This document shows, one piece after another, positions 52,955-61,626 of a DNA stretch of 64,000 nt (positions are counted from its first letter, which is position 1; each line of letters begins with the position of its first letter). Location of the stretch: positions 1-64,000 of the forward strand of contig NZ_FOBD01000023.1 in assembly GCF_900109515.1 (NCBI RefSeq). The letters run 5' to 3'. Under the pieces are notes generated by a model. That model was not told the DNA's origin, searched no databases, and saw nothing but the letters and a program-made list of their open reading frames with translations. The DNA comes from Paenibacillus sp. OK003. GTDB lineage: Bacteria; Bacillota; Bacilli; Paenibacillales; Paenibacillaceae. The translations under genes were made by a program, and so were the position numbers.

Positions 52955-53152
52955 TCACTCGTCGCTAGACTTTTTTTACCGATTCCATGCTCGAGTAAAT
53001 GAACCTTTTTCCCTGTGAAGAGAGAAAGGTCTTTTTGTTACATCGTGATTTGGTTTTGCACAAACTTGATCATCATGGGTACAATAGAGGGTGGAAGACG
53101 AAACGGATGAAGGCGATTGGATCGCAAAAATGGTTGGAGGAGACGGTTACAC

Positions 53153-54259
53153 ATGAGCTGGTTTGAAGCAATGGAACATCATGATTATGAGGAACTGGTG
53201 CTGTGCCAGGATAGAGCCTCTGGTTTAAAAGCAATTATTGCTATTCACGATACAACACTCGGTCCTGCGCTGGGAGGCACACGGATGTGGACTTATGCTT
53301 CTGAGGAAGCGGCCGTTGAAGATGCCTTGCGCCTTGCGCGGGGAATGACATATAAACATGCGGTATCCGGACTGAATCTGGGCGGAGGCAAAGCCGTAAT
53401 TATCGGAGATCCGCGCCGTGACAAAAATGAAGCGATGTTCCGGGCCTTTGGCCGATACATTCAGGGACTGAACGGACGTTATGTCACCGCAGAGGATGTG
53501 GGAACGACAGAAGAAGATATGAATCTGATCTATCAGGAAACCGACTATGTTACAGGTATATCGCCAAGCTACGGTTCCTCCGGTAATCCTTCCCCTGCAA
53601 CAGCCTGGGGTGTATATCGGGGCATGAAGGCTGCGGCGAAGCAAGCATTCGGCACGGATCTGCTGGAAGGCAAAACCGTGGCTGTACAGGGTGTGGGCAA
53701 CGTGGCGATGCGTCTGTGCAAATATTTGTACGAAGAAGGTGCGCATCTCATCGTTACCGATATCCATAAAGATTCCGTAAAGCAGGCTGTGGATCAATTC
53801 GGTGCTAAGGCGGTAGACCCTGCCGACATCACTGGAGTGGATTGTGATATTTATGCTCCATGTGCATTGGGCGGTACCATTAATGACGATACGTTAAAAC
53901 AGCTCAAGGCCAAGGTTGTGGCAGGTTGTGCTAACAACCAGCTGCTGGAGCCGCGTCATGGTGACAAGCTGCATGAGATGGGAATCGTATATGCACCAGA
54001 CTACGTGATCAATGCAGGTGGCGTAATTAATATTGCGGATGAGCTGAACGGCTATAATGCAGATCGTGCGTGGAGCAAGGTTGGGGAGATCTACAATAAT
54101 CTGGAGAAAATCTTCGACACGTCGCGTACCGAAGGCATCGCAACGTATATTGCTGCGGATCGTCTGGCTGAACGCCGGATTGAACTGATGAAGAATACAC
54201 GCAGCACGTTCCTGCAAAATGGTCATCACGCGCTGAGTTCCCGCAGACTGCGCGGGTAA
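53153..54259 (+). CDS. Leucine dehydrogenase (Glu/Leu/Phe/Val family)
   Basis: A 368-residue amino-acid dehydrogenase that oxidatively deaminates branched-chain amino acids with NAD. N-terminal substrate domain with GPALGGTRMW and the catalytic Lys in GMTYKHAVSGLNLGGGKAV; C-terminal Rossmann domain with VAVQGVGNVAMRLC, and YAPCALGG, GCANNQL, YAPDYVINAGGVINIADE. Length suits leucine or valine dehydrogenase (Bcd). These enzymes feed branched-chain fatty-acid synthesis. ATG 53153 is chosen for GGAGGAGA upstream; the frame extends to 53117. Confidence 0.93.
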   Translation: MSWFEAMEHHDYEELVLCQDRASGLKAIIAIHDTTLGPALGGTRMWTYASEEAAVEDALRLARGMTYKHAVSGLNLGGGKAVIIGDPRRDKNEAMFRAFGRYIQGLNGRYVTAEDVGTTEEDMNLIYQETDYVTGISPSYGSSGNPSPATAWGVYRGMKAAAKQAFGTDLLEGKTVAVQGVGNVAMRLCKYLYEEGAHLIVTDIHKDSVKQAVDQFGAKAVDPADITGVDCDIYAPCALGGTINDDTLKQLKAKVVAGCANNQLLEPRHGDKLHEMGIVYAPDYVINAGGVINIADELNGYNADRAWSKVGEIYNNLEKIFDTSRTEGIATYIAADRLAERRIELMKNTRSTFLQNGHHALSSRRLRG

Positions 54260-54356
54260 ATTTTGAGGATGAGTTGGGACGTATTAGAGTGTGTCATGAA
54301 ACCTCTGTCTGAAAGCTGAAGAGTGGGTCGAGTTCGCGGCCCAAAACCCGCCAGAA

Positions 54357-54640
54357 CGCGTGTTTTCTCCACATGCCCCTTTTAGACGCTATCGTGAGTC
54401 GTATCTTTCGTTTCGCTTACGACGGAGTATGGCCGGAGCGCCAACGAACCTGAGACGTGTTATTCTGGGGATTGAAGCGTCTGCTGAAGGATAAGAAACC
54501 TGAGACACGTTATATTGAAATTTGAGACCGTTTTTAGCGTCTTTTTAGCGAGATTTGAAGCAATAACGCGTCTGGTGTTCCTTACGATTGAAAAAGAGGG
54601 CTTGAGAGCCAAATAAGACGTTCTAGGTTCCTTGAAAAGA
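54357..54640. repeat. Intergenic array of inverted and direct 19-20-bp repeats
   Basis: The 54260-54766 gap has no gene. It holds gaacctgagacgtgttatt (54446-54464), aacctgagacacgttat (54497-54513), then the inverted forms aataacgcgtctggtgttcc (54562-54581) and aataagacgttctaggttcc (54612-54631). Related words (aacgcgtgtt, tagacgct) precede them. Two copies in each orientation allow a large cruciform. Confidence 0.8.
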
Positions 54641-54715
54641 ACAGGCGAAGCCTTTCTAAGTCTCCTGACCCCTTCTGCTCGAATGCTCCGAGAAAAGTAC
54701 AGGTAAAATAAAAAT

Positions 54716-54752
54716 AAAAATAAAGGCGGGCGTCCGTATGGATGCCCGCCTT
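54716..54752 (-). terminator. Terminator of the lipase gene
   Basis: Stem aaggcgggc(g)tcc / gga-tgcccgcctt with a four-base loop; on the minus strand a T/A-rich tail TTTATTTTTATTT follows. Confidence 0.85.
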
Positions 54753-54766
54753 CTGTATCATTTGTT

Positions 54767-55378
54767 TTACTTCAAGGCGTTCATGATGTGGCTTTGAACA
54801 CCACGATCAGTCAACAGGCCGATATGGGTTACCCCGAAAATGCGAATATTGTTCGCCCCGTTCAGTGGGGATAACGTATTATTTACAATAAAGTCCGACG
54901 TACTGTAGATGGAAGTATATGCAATGCCGTTTGGTGCCGATTGGGCCACGAGCCGGTTGGGAGATCCGAGTGTAATGACTTTGCCTATATTTTTGCCACC
55001 ACCGAGGTTGTTGATATAATACAGGGTGTTGGCACCTCCCATGCTATGGGCAATGATATCAACCTGGCTCGCACCGGTCTTACGCAGGACATCATTAATA
55101 TAGGTGGATAACTGACGTGAATTGGTGACATTGTTTCCCGACTTGTCCAGGAAATCGATGGCGTACAGGTCACTTCGGGAATATCCTTCGCTTATTAACG
55201 CTCTTTCGATACTGGCAAAGTTAAATCCTGCGCCTCCAATACCGTGTACAAGCACAATCGGATTACGCCCATTGGCAGCCGCTGATTGCTCCGCACCGGC
55301 AGGCATGGACAGCAAAGATAACGAGCTAAGGAAGAACAGACAGGTTAAGACGCAACGTAGAACAATAGATTTTCTCAT
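54767..55378 (-). CDS. Secreted lipase (LipA/LipB-like)
   Basis: A 203-residue exported alpha/beta-hydrolase. Signal peptide 1-30 (CLFFLSSLSLLSMPAGAEQ). Oxyanion motif VHGIGGAGFNF, nucleophile elbow AHSMGGANT in which Ala replaces the first Gly of the usual pentapeptide (a mark of Bacillus LipA lipases), a likely Asp in YSTSDFIVN and His in VTHIGLL. It is a minimal lipase without lid, about 180 residues when mature. Monocistronic, between the repeat array and a gene-poor 227-bp gap. Confidence 0.92.
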   Translation of the reverse strand: MRKSIVLRCVLTCLFFLSSLSLLSMPAGAEQSAAANGRNPIVLVHGIGGAGFNFASIERALISEGYSRSDLYAIDFLDKSGNNVTNSRQLSTYINDVLRKTGASQVDIIAHSMGGANTLYYINNLGGGKNIGKVITLGSPNRLVAQSAPNGIAYTSIYSTSDFIVNNTLSPLNGANNIRIFGVTHIGLLTDRGVQSHIMNALK

Positions 55379-55501
55379 TATTAATACCCTCCTTTGGAAT
55401 GTATATCCATATTTTACTCTCTTAATCTATCATTATTTGTAATTAAAAGGAATAGTGTGGTAGTAATAAAATTTAAAATAAATTTTGAGGGGAATAAATG
55501 C

Positions 55502-55564
55502 ATGCTTGTTTTGGCTGGAGTGATCGCTGTAATCTCTCTTTTTGTGTTTTCTAGCCCTAGATAA
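55502..55564 (+). CDS. Possible 20-aa hydrophobic peptide
   Basis: A tiny frame (ATG 55502, TAA 55562-55564) with GAGGGG nine bases upstream. The product, MLVLAGVIAVISLFVFSSPR, is a single hydrophobic span with a basic end, like type I toxin peptides or small membrane modulators. No antisense RNA or promoter was identified, and such a frame can occur by chance. Confidence 0.25.
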   Translation: MLVLAGVIAVISLFVFSSPR

Positions 55565-55605
55565 GCGATGAGCAGATATAGGAGAAAGCGAAATTTAATT
55601 TTATT

Positions 55606-56469
55606 TCAAAACGTAATGCACTTCTGATTCAGCAGCTTCACAAATCGATCCAGCGCGCTGCTGACGTATCGATCTTCGCCACGGACAAAGGTCGTTGTGG
55701 TATGTGTGAATCGTTCAGCCAGATCGTATACCGAGAACTCATCCGGTTTCTTGTGAATTACGCTGCAAGGCATAATGGTAAAAGCAATTCCTGACTCCAC
55801 ACAGCTAAGCAGGTTGTCCATCGTGCTGACTTCAATCATATTGCGAGCAGACAAACCTTCTTCCTGCAAATATTCCTCCGTAATTTCACGGTATGGGCAG
55901 CCTTTTGGGAAAACGACCCACGAAACCTGACACAGGCTTTCGGGTGGAACGTCCATCCGTTTGGAGATGATATGCACCGTGTCCTGCATTTCATATTCCA
56001 CCTTCAGACCCTCTTTTACACACGCACCACTAATAAAGGCACCATCGATCTCATATTCCTGTATTTTCTTGCGCAGCACTTTGGGTGAAGTGGCATTCAC
56101 AAGTGAGATGGAGACCTCGGGATAGGTCACTTGGTATTCATTGAGAATTTCCATAAATCGGCTGGATGCAGCCGTCTCCACAATCCCGATTTTTAACGTG
56201 CCTGAAGGTTCACCGGGATCAGTCATGTCCTGCTCCAGATCGTTTAACAGGTCACGGATGCGTGTTGCATACTGGACAAACTGTTCTCCTTTGGAAGTCA
56301 GCACTACCCCTTTGGGGAAACGGTTGAACAACTGCACCTGATATTCCTGCTCCAGCTTTTTGATGCGTGTGGTGACGTTGGATTGTGCGTAATTCAATTC
56401 TTTGGCGGCCTGTGAGATTTTGCCGGACCGTGCCACCGCGAGAATAATATCGATATCCGAGAGTTCCAT
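55606..56469 (-). CDS. LysR-family transcriptional regulator
   Basis: A 287-residue LysR protein: helix-turn-helix in the first 60 residues (AKELNYAQSNVTTRIKKLEQEYQVQLF) and an effector domain beginning GTLKIGIVETAASSRF. It is divergent from the old-yellow-enzyme reductase at 56644 and probably controls it. A Cys in the effector region (GACVKEG) is noted, but its role as a redox sensor is only speculative. The start is at ATG 56469 with GGAGGCC upstream. Confidence 0.9.
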   Translation of the reverse strand: MELSDIDIILAVARSGKISQAAKELNYAQSNVTTRIKKLEQEYQVQLFNRFPKGVVLTSKGEQFVQYATRIRDLLNDLEQDMTDPGEPSGTLKIGIVETAASSRFMEILNEYQVTYPEVSISLVNATSPKVLRKKIQEYEIDGAFISGACVKEGLKVEYEMQDTVHIISKRMDVPPESLCQVSWVVFPKGCPYREITEEYLQEEGLSARNMIEVSTMDNLLSCVESGIAFTIMPCSVIHKKPDEFSVYDLAERFTHTTTTFVRGEDRYVSSALDRFVKLLNQKCITF

Positions 56470-56643
56470 AGCTCTGGCCTCCTGATTTGGTAATGAAACG
56501 AGGTGTTAGGTATCTCTATAAGAGATACATCTATATATTTCAATCATTTTACGATATATATATGCCGGCTTACAATATCGTTATCAACAGCTTTTACAGA
56601 GCAATGGAATCATGCCGATGCCGACAATGGAGAAGGAGTTGTG

Positions 56644-57696
56644 ATGAAGAATATGTCTACATTACTGAGCCCGGTGACGATCAACGAATGGCATTTGAGA
56701 AACAGATTAGTGATGGCACCTCTTACCCGAGGGTTTGCCAATGATCAGGATGGGACTGCGACGGAAGAGATGGTGGCGTATTACGAGCGACGTGCCCAGG
56801 ATGGTGTAGGGTTGATCATTACAGAGGGGATTAATCCTTCGTTGGCAGGCAAAGGAACCTATGGCATCCCCGGATTATATACGGCTGAACAGACCGACTC
56901 ATGGAAGAAAGTAACAAATGCCGTCCATAAACACGGAGGAACCATCATCGCTCAGCTGTGGCATGTGGGCAGACTGTCTCACTCCGATCTGATCGGTACC
57001 CCGCCACTGGCACCTTCAAGCATTCCGGCTCAAGGAAGAGTCCATAAATTGCATAAGCCATATCAGATACCTCAAGCTATGAGTGTGCAAGATATCCGGG
57101 ATAGCATTCAACAGTTTCAAACGGCTGCCCGCAATGCGGTACTGGCTGGATTCGACGGAATTGAACTGCATGCAGCACATGGTTATCTGATCGACCAGTT
57201 TATCAATGAGAAGACGAACCACAGAACAGACGAATACGGAGGCGATATCCAGGGTCGATTGCGTTTTCTGAAGGAGATCATTATTGCAGTTCAAAAAGAA
57301 ATCAGCGTGGATCGCATATCGGTACGATTTTCCGAGAAAAAAGATGATGACCCTTCCTATGTCTGGGCAGACAAGGCTGGAGTGCTGAACGCCTATCTGA
57401 ATCTGTTCCGCCAGACAGGCATTACTATCTTGCACCCTTCAACAGATCGATACACCACAGTCTGGACTGGGAAACAGAATTTCCATGAGGCGATTCGCCA
57501 GCAGTGGGATGGTATCATCATTGGCGTAGGGGACCTTGAGGCAAAAATAGCAGAGCAGGCTGTGCAGAATCGGAGCATTGATTTGGCAGCGTTCGGCAGA
57601 CCGTTTATCGCCAATCCCGATCTGGTGCAAAAATTGCGTACGGGGCAGCAGTGGGTCGAGTACGATGCCAATGCACATCTGACTATGTTGGTGTGA
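56644..57696 (+). CDS. Old yellow enzyme-family NADH:flavin oxidoreductase
   Basis: A 350-residue FMN-dependent ene-reductase. Beta-alpha barrel motifs: LRNRLVMAPLTRGFA, QLWHVGRLSH, the active-site pair in ELHAAHGYLIDQF (the conserved H-A-A-H pair), INEKTNHRTDEYGG, and FGRPFIANPDL for phosphate binding of FMN. It reduces alpha,beta-unsaturated carbonyls or nitro compounds. ATG 56644 is chosen for AGAAGGAG; the frame extends to 56503. Controlled presumably by the divergent LysR gene. It could serve the BacA-like cluster downstream, whose chemistry produces conjugated enones, but is separated by a terminator. Confidence 0.9.
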   Translation: MKNMSTLLSPVTINEWHLRNRLVMAPLTRGFANDQDGTATEEMVAYYERRAQDGVGLIITEGINPSLAGKGTYGIPGLYTAEQTDSWKKVTNAVHKHGGTIIAQLWHVGRLSHSDLIGTPPLAPSSIPAQGRVHKLHKPYQIPQAMSVQDIRDSIQQFQTAARNAVLAGFDGIELHAAHGYLIDQFINEKTNHRTDEYGGDIQGRLRFLKEIIIAVQKEISVDRISVRFSEKKDDDPSYVWADKAGVLNAYLNLFRQTGITILHPSTDRYTTVWTGKQNFHEAIRQQWDGIIIGVGDLEAKIAEQAVQNRSIDLAAFGRPFIANPDLVQKLRTGQQWVEYDANAHLTMLV

Positions 57697-57707
57697 ATGT
57701 AGCAAGA

Positions 57708-57746
57708 AACGGGCAGAAGCTGATCCTGTGGATCACTCTGCCCGTT
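57708..57746. terminator. Bidirectional terminator hairpin, first copy
   Basis: Stem aacgggcaga...tctgcccgtt with an inner tgatcc/ggatca pairing. The 33 central bases are identical to those at 61571-61603 except one. It lies between convergent genes. Confidence 0.8.
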
Positions 57747-57823
57747 GTTCCTATTTTTCGATGCTAACTATGATTAAATGTCTTCCATGCTGCAGCAACT
57801 TGCGGAGGGGTGGGTCAGAGTGC

Positions 57824-59098
57824 TCAAACACTTTGAGATAAATCCAATGGTTCAATTTCACTTTTTCTGGTAGAGCTTTTTTCGATATACCACAGGATGA
57901 TCATGCACAACGCATAGACCAAGCTGAAGGCCAGAATAATGATCCATAAGCTCCCCATGTCCATGCTTTTGATGAAAATACCTGTCAAGTATGGGCTAAG
58001 TGTATAACCCAGGCAGCCTACGAACAGCAGCAAGCCGTTAAACCGCCCCTGATGTGTATCCGGCACTCGCGAAGCGATATATAGATTGATATTGGTTTGC
58101 ACCAGAATCTCTCCAACGGTCCACAGTACCGTAGAGACGGCGACGATGGCGAAATGGGGAAAATAACCCATCAGGCTCAATGCACCGAATCCAATGCCAT
58201 AGAAGAGCGCACCTGTAGCAATGGAGTTTAGCGCAGTTAACTTACGTGTAACGGATAGGATCAAGGTGGTCAGGATAATGACGCTGATAGCATTAATGGT
58301 CATGACTGAGCCGTAATAGGCTGCCCCGTCCTCTCCGAACGAATCATTCATTTGTAGCGGAAGGCTAAACGAGGATTGCATATAAATAAAATAGTTGAGA
58401 AATGACACCAAGATGAACAAGGCGACGAGCGGATTTTTCATAAGTAGTCTGAATAAAGGAGTGGGGGGGTGGCTCGATTGTAGATGTACAGAATTGTTGC
58501 TGCCTGTAGACGCCACTACCTTGCTTGTACCGATCTTTACCTGGTTGATGATAATGAAGGTGGATATCAGAAATACAGTGCCGATACTGATAAAGACGAT
58601 ATGGACATGATCCTTGATGAAAAAACCGGCTACCAATGGTCCGATGGCTATCCCCAAATTGGCTCCCAAATACATAAGGGAGAAGGCCGACTTTCGCTCT
58701 TTCTCCTCCGTACACAGTTGAATGATTAATGCGTTATACGCAGGGCGGGTAATGCTGATGAAGAACATGACAGCGATCAGTAAATAGCCAACTGTAATAG
58801 TGCCCGACCAGAACGAACAGCATAGTATCATTGTGGCGGACAGCAATTGCCCGGTAACAATAATTGTTTTTTTGCCCATAAGATCACTTAAATAACCGCC
58901 AAGAAGGACACCTGGTCCACTAATCAAGGCTGCCAGTGATACAAAGATACCTGCACTGACAACATTCATCCCCATCTGTAAAGTCAGGACTAAGGTAATA
59001 AGGGAAAAAACAAAGTCTCCTGCGCTGTTAATCGTTCTGGCTAAACAGAGGTAATATATTTCACGGCTCAAACCCGCGTATGATTTAAATAAAGACAA
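57824..59098 (-). CDS. MFS exporter of the BacA-like cluster
   Basis: About 424 residues, twelve hydrophobic segments in two groups of six, with the MFS loop GGYLSDLMGKKTIIV and a basic/acid cytosolic centre. It belongs to the drug-H+ antiporter class, as does BacE, the bacilysin self-resistance exporter. The frame opens at a TTG (59128), but the TTG at 59098 is better placed after GGGGGAGGG. It follows the ATP-grasp gene in the same operon (gap under 70 bp). Export of the cluster product is the likely role. Confidence 0.85.
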   Translation of the reverse strand: MSLFKSYAGLSREIYYLCLARTINSAGDFVFSLITLVLTLQMGMNVVSAGIFVSLAALISGPGVLLGGYLSDLMGKKTIIVTGQLLSATMILCCSFWSGTITVGYLLIAVMFFISITRPAYNALIIQLCTEEKERKSAFSLMYLGANLGIAIGPLVAGFFIKDHVHIVFISIGTVFLISTFIIINQVKIGTSKVVASTGSNNSVHLQSSHPPTPLFRLLMKNPLVALFILVSFLNYFIYMQSSFSLPLQMNDSFGEDGAAYYGSVMTINAISVIILTTLILSVTRKLTALNSIATGALFYGIGFGALSLMGYFPHFAIVAVSTVLWTVGEILVQTNINLYIASRVPDTHQGRFNGLLLFVGCLGYTLSPYLTGIFIKSMDMGSLWIIILAFSLVYALCMIILWYIEKSSTRKSEIEPLDLSQSV

Positions 59099-59162
59099 GA
59101 ATTCAGCCCTCCCCCATACCACTGTCAATCCAAATACAACCCTTTATGGTCCATCCCGCGTT

Positions 59163-60404
59163 TTATACGGGTTCGGTAACAGTAACTTCAATCTTGAAGC
59201 GATCGTACATATCCAGCAGTGTTTGACGCAATTCTTCGAATGAATTCCCTTCCACAATGGCAAAACCCGATCTGGTCATCGTATCGCTCACGTCCCCGGC
59301 ACGTTGTCCCACTTGATAGGATACATTGAATTCAATGATGCCGGAGATATCTTCATAATCTTCTATCCCTGATATGCTTTGAATCATTCCTGCGCGAGAA
59401 GGGAAGCAGATCATACCCGTATATTTATTATTCGTCTGTTGTTTGTTGAACTCATATACTCCAACTTCCAGATCGCTGACTGCCTCGAATAAATCAACAC
59501 CATGTGTGTTCTTGATACAAGGAGGCATAACATGTGAACCCCCAATTCTTGCACCGATCTCTCCAAATACCACTTCTCCCTCCGAAGTTAGAAAAAGCTC
59601 GGCATGTGTTACGGAATGATTAATTCCCAGTGCAGCAATGACCTGTTCATTGACTTCCTTGATGTGGTGAATAAAGTCAGCCTCAGTGCCTTCAGGAAAC
59701 GTAATGCTGGCCGGTGGCTTCTGCTTAGTAGCAATATCCAAACAGTTATACAGGTATTGGGAAACGGATGAAAATATAACTTTCCCCTTCGAGACAATGG
59801 AATCACAGTGAAACTCTGTACCGTTGATGAATTCCTCCAGCAAGTCCCGTTGCTGCGCTTGTCTTGTATGGTGAAGATAATGGATCAGTTCTTCCATGCT
59901 GGACAATTTGAACGTATTTATACTTCCATATCCGCTGAGTGGCTTCACAATAATCGGGAACCCGTGTGTATCAGTGAAACGAATGTAATCCTGTTCATGA
60001 AGAGCGATTGCAATGTCAGACGTCCGAATTCCTCGTTGATGGAGCATCTGTTTCATTATCCATTTATTGCGGACGGCTTCAGCCTGGTTGCGCTGCATGC
60101 CGGGGATACCAAATTCGGATCGAATCTGGCCGCCGATTTCAATCGCATTCTCACCCGGAGTTAACAACGCTACGATGGAGTGGGAACGTCGGATTTCAAT
60201 AATGTGATCCCTGATGTCATCCACGGATTCCAAGTGATCCACGTATCTAATCTCATCGAAGAAGTCCTCAAGCAAATCATCATGAAGCAGATTGTGACGT
60301 TCAATAATCAGAATTTTTTTGTGATCAGCAAATTTTTTCAAAGGTTTTACGAAGTTTAAGCCTAATGGAAGCCTGAAATCAGATATGTATACAATTGTTT
60401 TCAT
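59163..60404 (-). CDS. ATP-grasp carboxylate-amine ligase
   Basis: A 413-residue ATP-grasp enzyme: N-terminal pre-ATP domain (1-105), ATP-binding segment GFPIIVKPLSGYGSINTFKL, and the metal-binding region HAELFLTSEGEVVFGEIGARIGGSH. The usual Glu-x-Asn metal pair appears as Glu-Ile-Gly, a variant present in some amino-acid ligases. The family joins a carboxylate to an amine at the cost of ATP; BacD makes the Ala-anticapsin bond of bacilysin. Start ATG 60404 after GAAGGAGGA; a longer frame begins at 60446. Divergent from the BacA-like gene. Confidence 0.85.
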   Translation of the reverse strand: MKTIVYISDFRLPLGLNFVKPLKKFADHKKILIIERHNLLHDDLLEDFFDEIRYVDHLESVDDIRDHIIEIRRSHSIVALLTPGENAIEIGGQIRSEFGIPGMQRNQAEAVRNKWIMKQMLHQRGIRTSDIAIALHEQDYIRFTDTHGFPIIVKPLSGYGSINTFKLSSMEELIHYLHHTRQAQQRDLLEEFINGTEFHCDSIVSKGKVIFSSVSQYLYNCLDIATKQKPPASITFPEGTEADFIHHIKEVNEQVIAALGINHSVTHAELFLTSEGEVVFGEIGARIGGSHVMPPCIKNTHGVDLFEAVSDLEVGVYEFNKQQTNNKYTGMICFPSRAGMIQSISGIEDYEDISGIIEFNVSYQVGQRAGDVSDTMTRSGFAIVEGNSFEELRQTLLDMYDRFKIEVTVTEPV

Positions 60405-60454
60405 AAATCCTCCTTCAATGAAGAACAAAAAATAGAAAAAGACCATTTCATAAC

Positions 60455-60482
60455 ATTATATATAAAAATATTCCATTTTCAA
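60455..60482 (-). promoter_or_regulatory. Promoter of the ATP-grasp/MFS operon
   Basis: On the minus strand TTGAAA (60477-60482), 16-bp spacer, TATAAT (60455-60460): a near-consensus sigma-A promoter about 50 bp before the ATG. Confidence 0.7.
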
Positions 60483-60521
60483 TACGGTTTTTGTAAAATT
60501 TTTGCCGCGTTAAAGTGTTAA

Positions 60522-60550
60522 TTGACAATAGGATTTTTTTGGTATACGAT
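60522..60550 (+). promoter_or_regulatory. Promoter of the BacA-like/DUF2000 operon
   Basis: TTGACA (60522-60527), 17-bp spacer, TACGAT (60545-60550); the ATG follows 39 bp later. Divergent from the ATP-grasp promoter, so both operons can be coregulated. Confidence 0.75.
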
Positions 60551-60588
60551 CGTACCGGATTTGAATAAAAGGGAGGAAATAGAAAAAA

Positions 60589-61152
60589 ATGGAGATTACT
60601 GAAAGCAAATATGCCATACTGGGAACATTGGGAGACGATGAAGGATTCCTGACTTGCAGCATGCATATCGCTAAGAAACTCAACAACTCTGATATAATCA
60701 AGCCGTACCCCGAATTTGAAGCGGCCGCGGAAGACTTGAAATCAGGGGAAATTTCCTGCCTATTGGTCCCCGGGGCTTATCCCAAGCTCAACAGTTTCAT
60801 TATGGATTCCGAATTAGTGGTGTCTGAGAGCTTTGTAGAGAAGATTCCTGCGCTGGTTCTATCCGGATTCCATGCGGAATGTCCTGATCAGATCGACGTT
60901 ATTTTTCATCATCCGGCAACGACATACTTGTTATCTGAACTCAGTATAATCTATAGAGAGAGCAGCACCGTATCGTCCAACCCCGAAGCCTGCAGGAAGG
61001 TCATGCATCACACAGAAAGGTCCATTGCGCTCACGAATCAGCTCTGTGCCGATCATTACGGGCTTGTTACCTACAAGGTATTGCGTGAGGGAATCCATAT
61101 GCCGTGGGTATGTTTTACAAAAAATGTACAGAGGATGAATGCACTCGTATGA
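60589..61152 (+). CDS. BacA-like prephenate decarboxylase-family protein
   Basis: A 187-residue protein whose motifs resemble BacA, which converts prephenate to a dihydro-hydroxyphenylpyruvate in bacilysin synthesis. Shared features, recognised from memory: an N-terminal TLG(P/D)xxG, the LVPGAYPKLNSFIM block (BacA VPHAYD...FYM), a HPATTYLLSE block, the strongly conserved IALTNQLCADHYGL (BacA IALTNELARQKYGL) and a C-terminal HMPWVCFTK. The fold is that of prephenate dehydratase type 2 periplasmic-like domains. Some substitution from BacA means the real substrate may be different. ATG start after AAGGGAGG; its stop overlaps the DUF2000 start (ATGA). Confidence 0.65.
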   Translation: MEITESKYAILGTLGDDEGFLTCSMHIAKKLNNSDIIKPYPEFEAAAEDLKSGEISCLLVPGAYPKLNSFIMDSELVVSESFVEKIPALVLSGFHAECPDQIDVIFHHPATTYLLSELSIIYRESSTVSSNPEACRKVMHHTERSIALTNQLCADHYGLVTYKVLREGIHMPWVCFTKNVQRMNALV

Positions 61153-61559
61153 AAAGAATAGCTATTATATTGGATAAAAATTTGGAGATAGGCGCCGCAG
61201 CGAATGTAGCTGCCTTATTGATGGGACAAGCAGCCCTTAAAGAACCGGATTTATATTCTGATACACCTGTACTGGATCTTAGCGGCGTTCAGCATGCAGG
61301 CATCCGGTATAGCACGGTTATTTTGAAGGCTGGGGAGAATCAATTGAGCCATTTGGCTAAATCCTGTTCAGCTGACAACGACGAAGTGAGCTGTGTTGTG
61401 TTTTCACAGAAGGGTCAATCACTCAATAATGCATTCGAACAATATGCAGATGAGATCGCTTCGATGGAGATGGAAGTCACCAAAGTTGTAGGTGTCATTG
61501 TGTGGGGAGAGGATGACAAGGTTAGGGCCACAACCAAGAAATTTAGTGTCATGAAATGA
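61149..61559 (+). CDS. DUF2000 family protein
   Basis: A 136-residue protein starting MKRIAIILDKNLEIGAAANV, the DUF2000 pattern, with LDLSGVQHAGI and a C-terminal VTKVVGVIVWGEDDKVRATT. DUF2000 has a peptidyl-tRNA-hydrolase-II-like fold; its function is unknown. Translationally coupled to the BacA-like gene by an ATGA overlap, so it is likely a pathway enzyme or accessory. A longer frame opens at 61104 within the preceding gene. Confidence 0.8.
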   Translation: MKRIAIILDKNLEIGAAANVAALLMGQAALKEPDLYSDTPVLDLSGVQHAGIRYSTVILKAGENQLSHLAKSCSADNDEVSCVVFSQKGQSLNNAFEQYADEIASMEMEVTKVVGVIVWGEDDKVRATTKKFSVMK

Positions 61560-61567
61560 TGATGGAT

Positions 61568-61606
61568 AAAGGGCAGAAGTTGATCCTGTGGATCACTCTG
61601 CCCTTT
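61568..61606. terminator. Bidirectional terminator hairpin, second copy
   Basis: aaagggcaga...tctgcccttt; the core at 61571-61603 differs by a single base from the copy at 57711-57743. It lies between the convergent DUF2000 and MFS genes. Confidence 0.82.
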
Positions 61607-61626
61607 ATTTACATATGGAAGGATGG

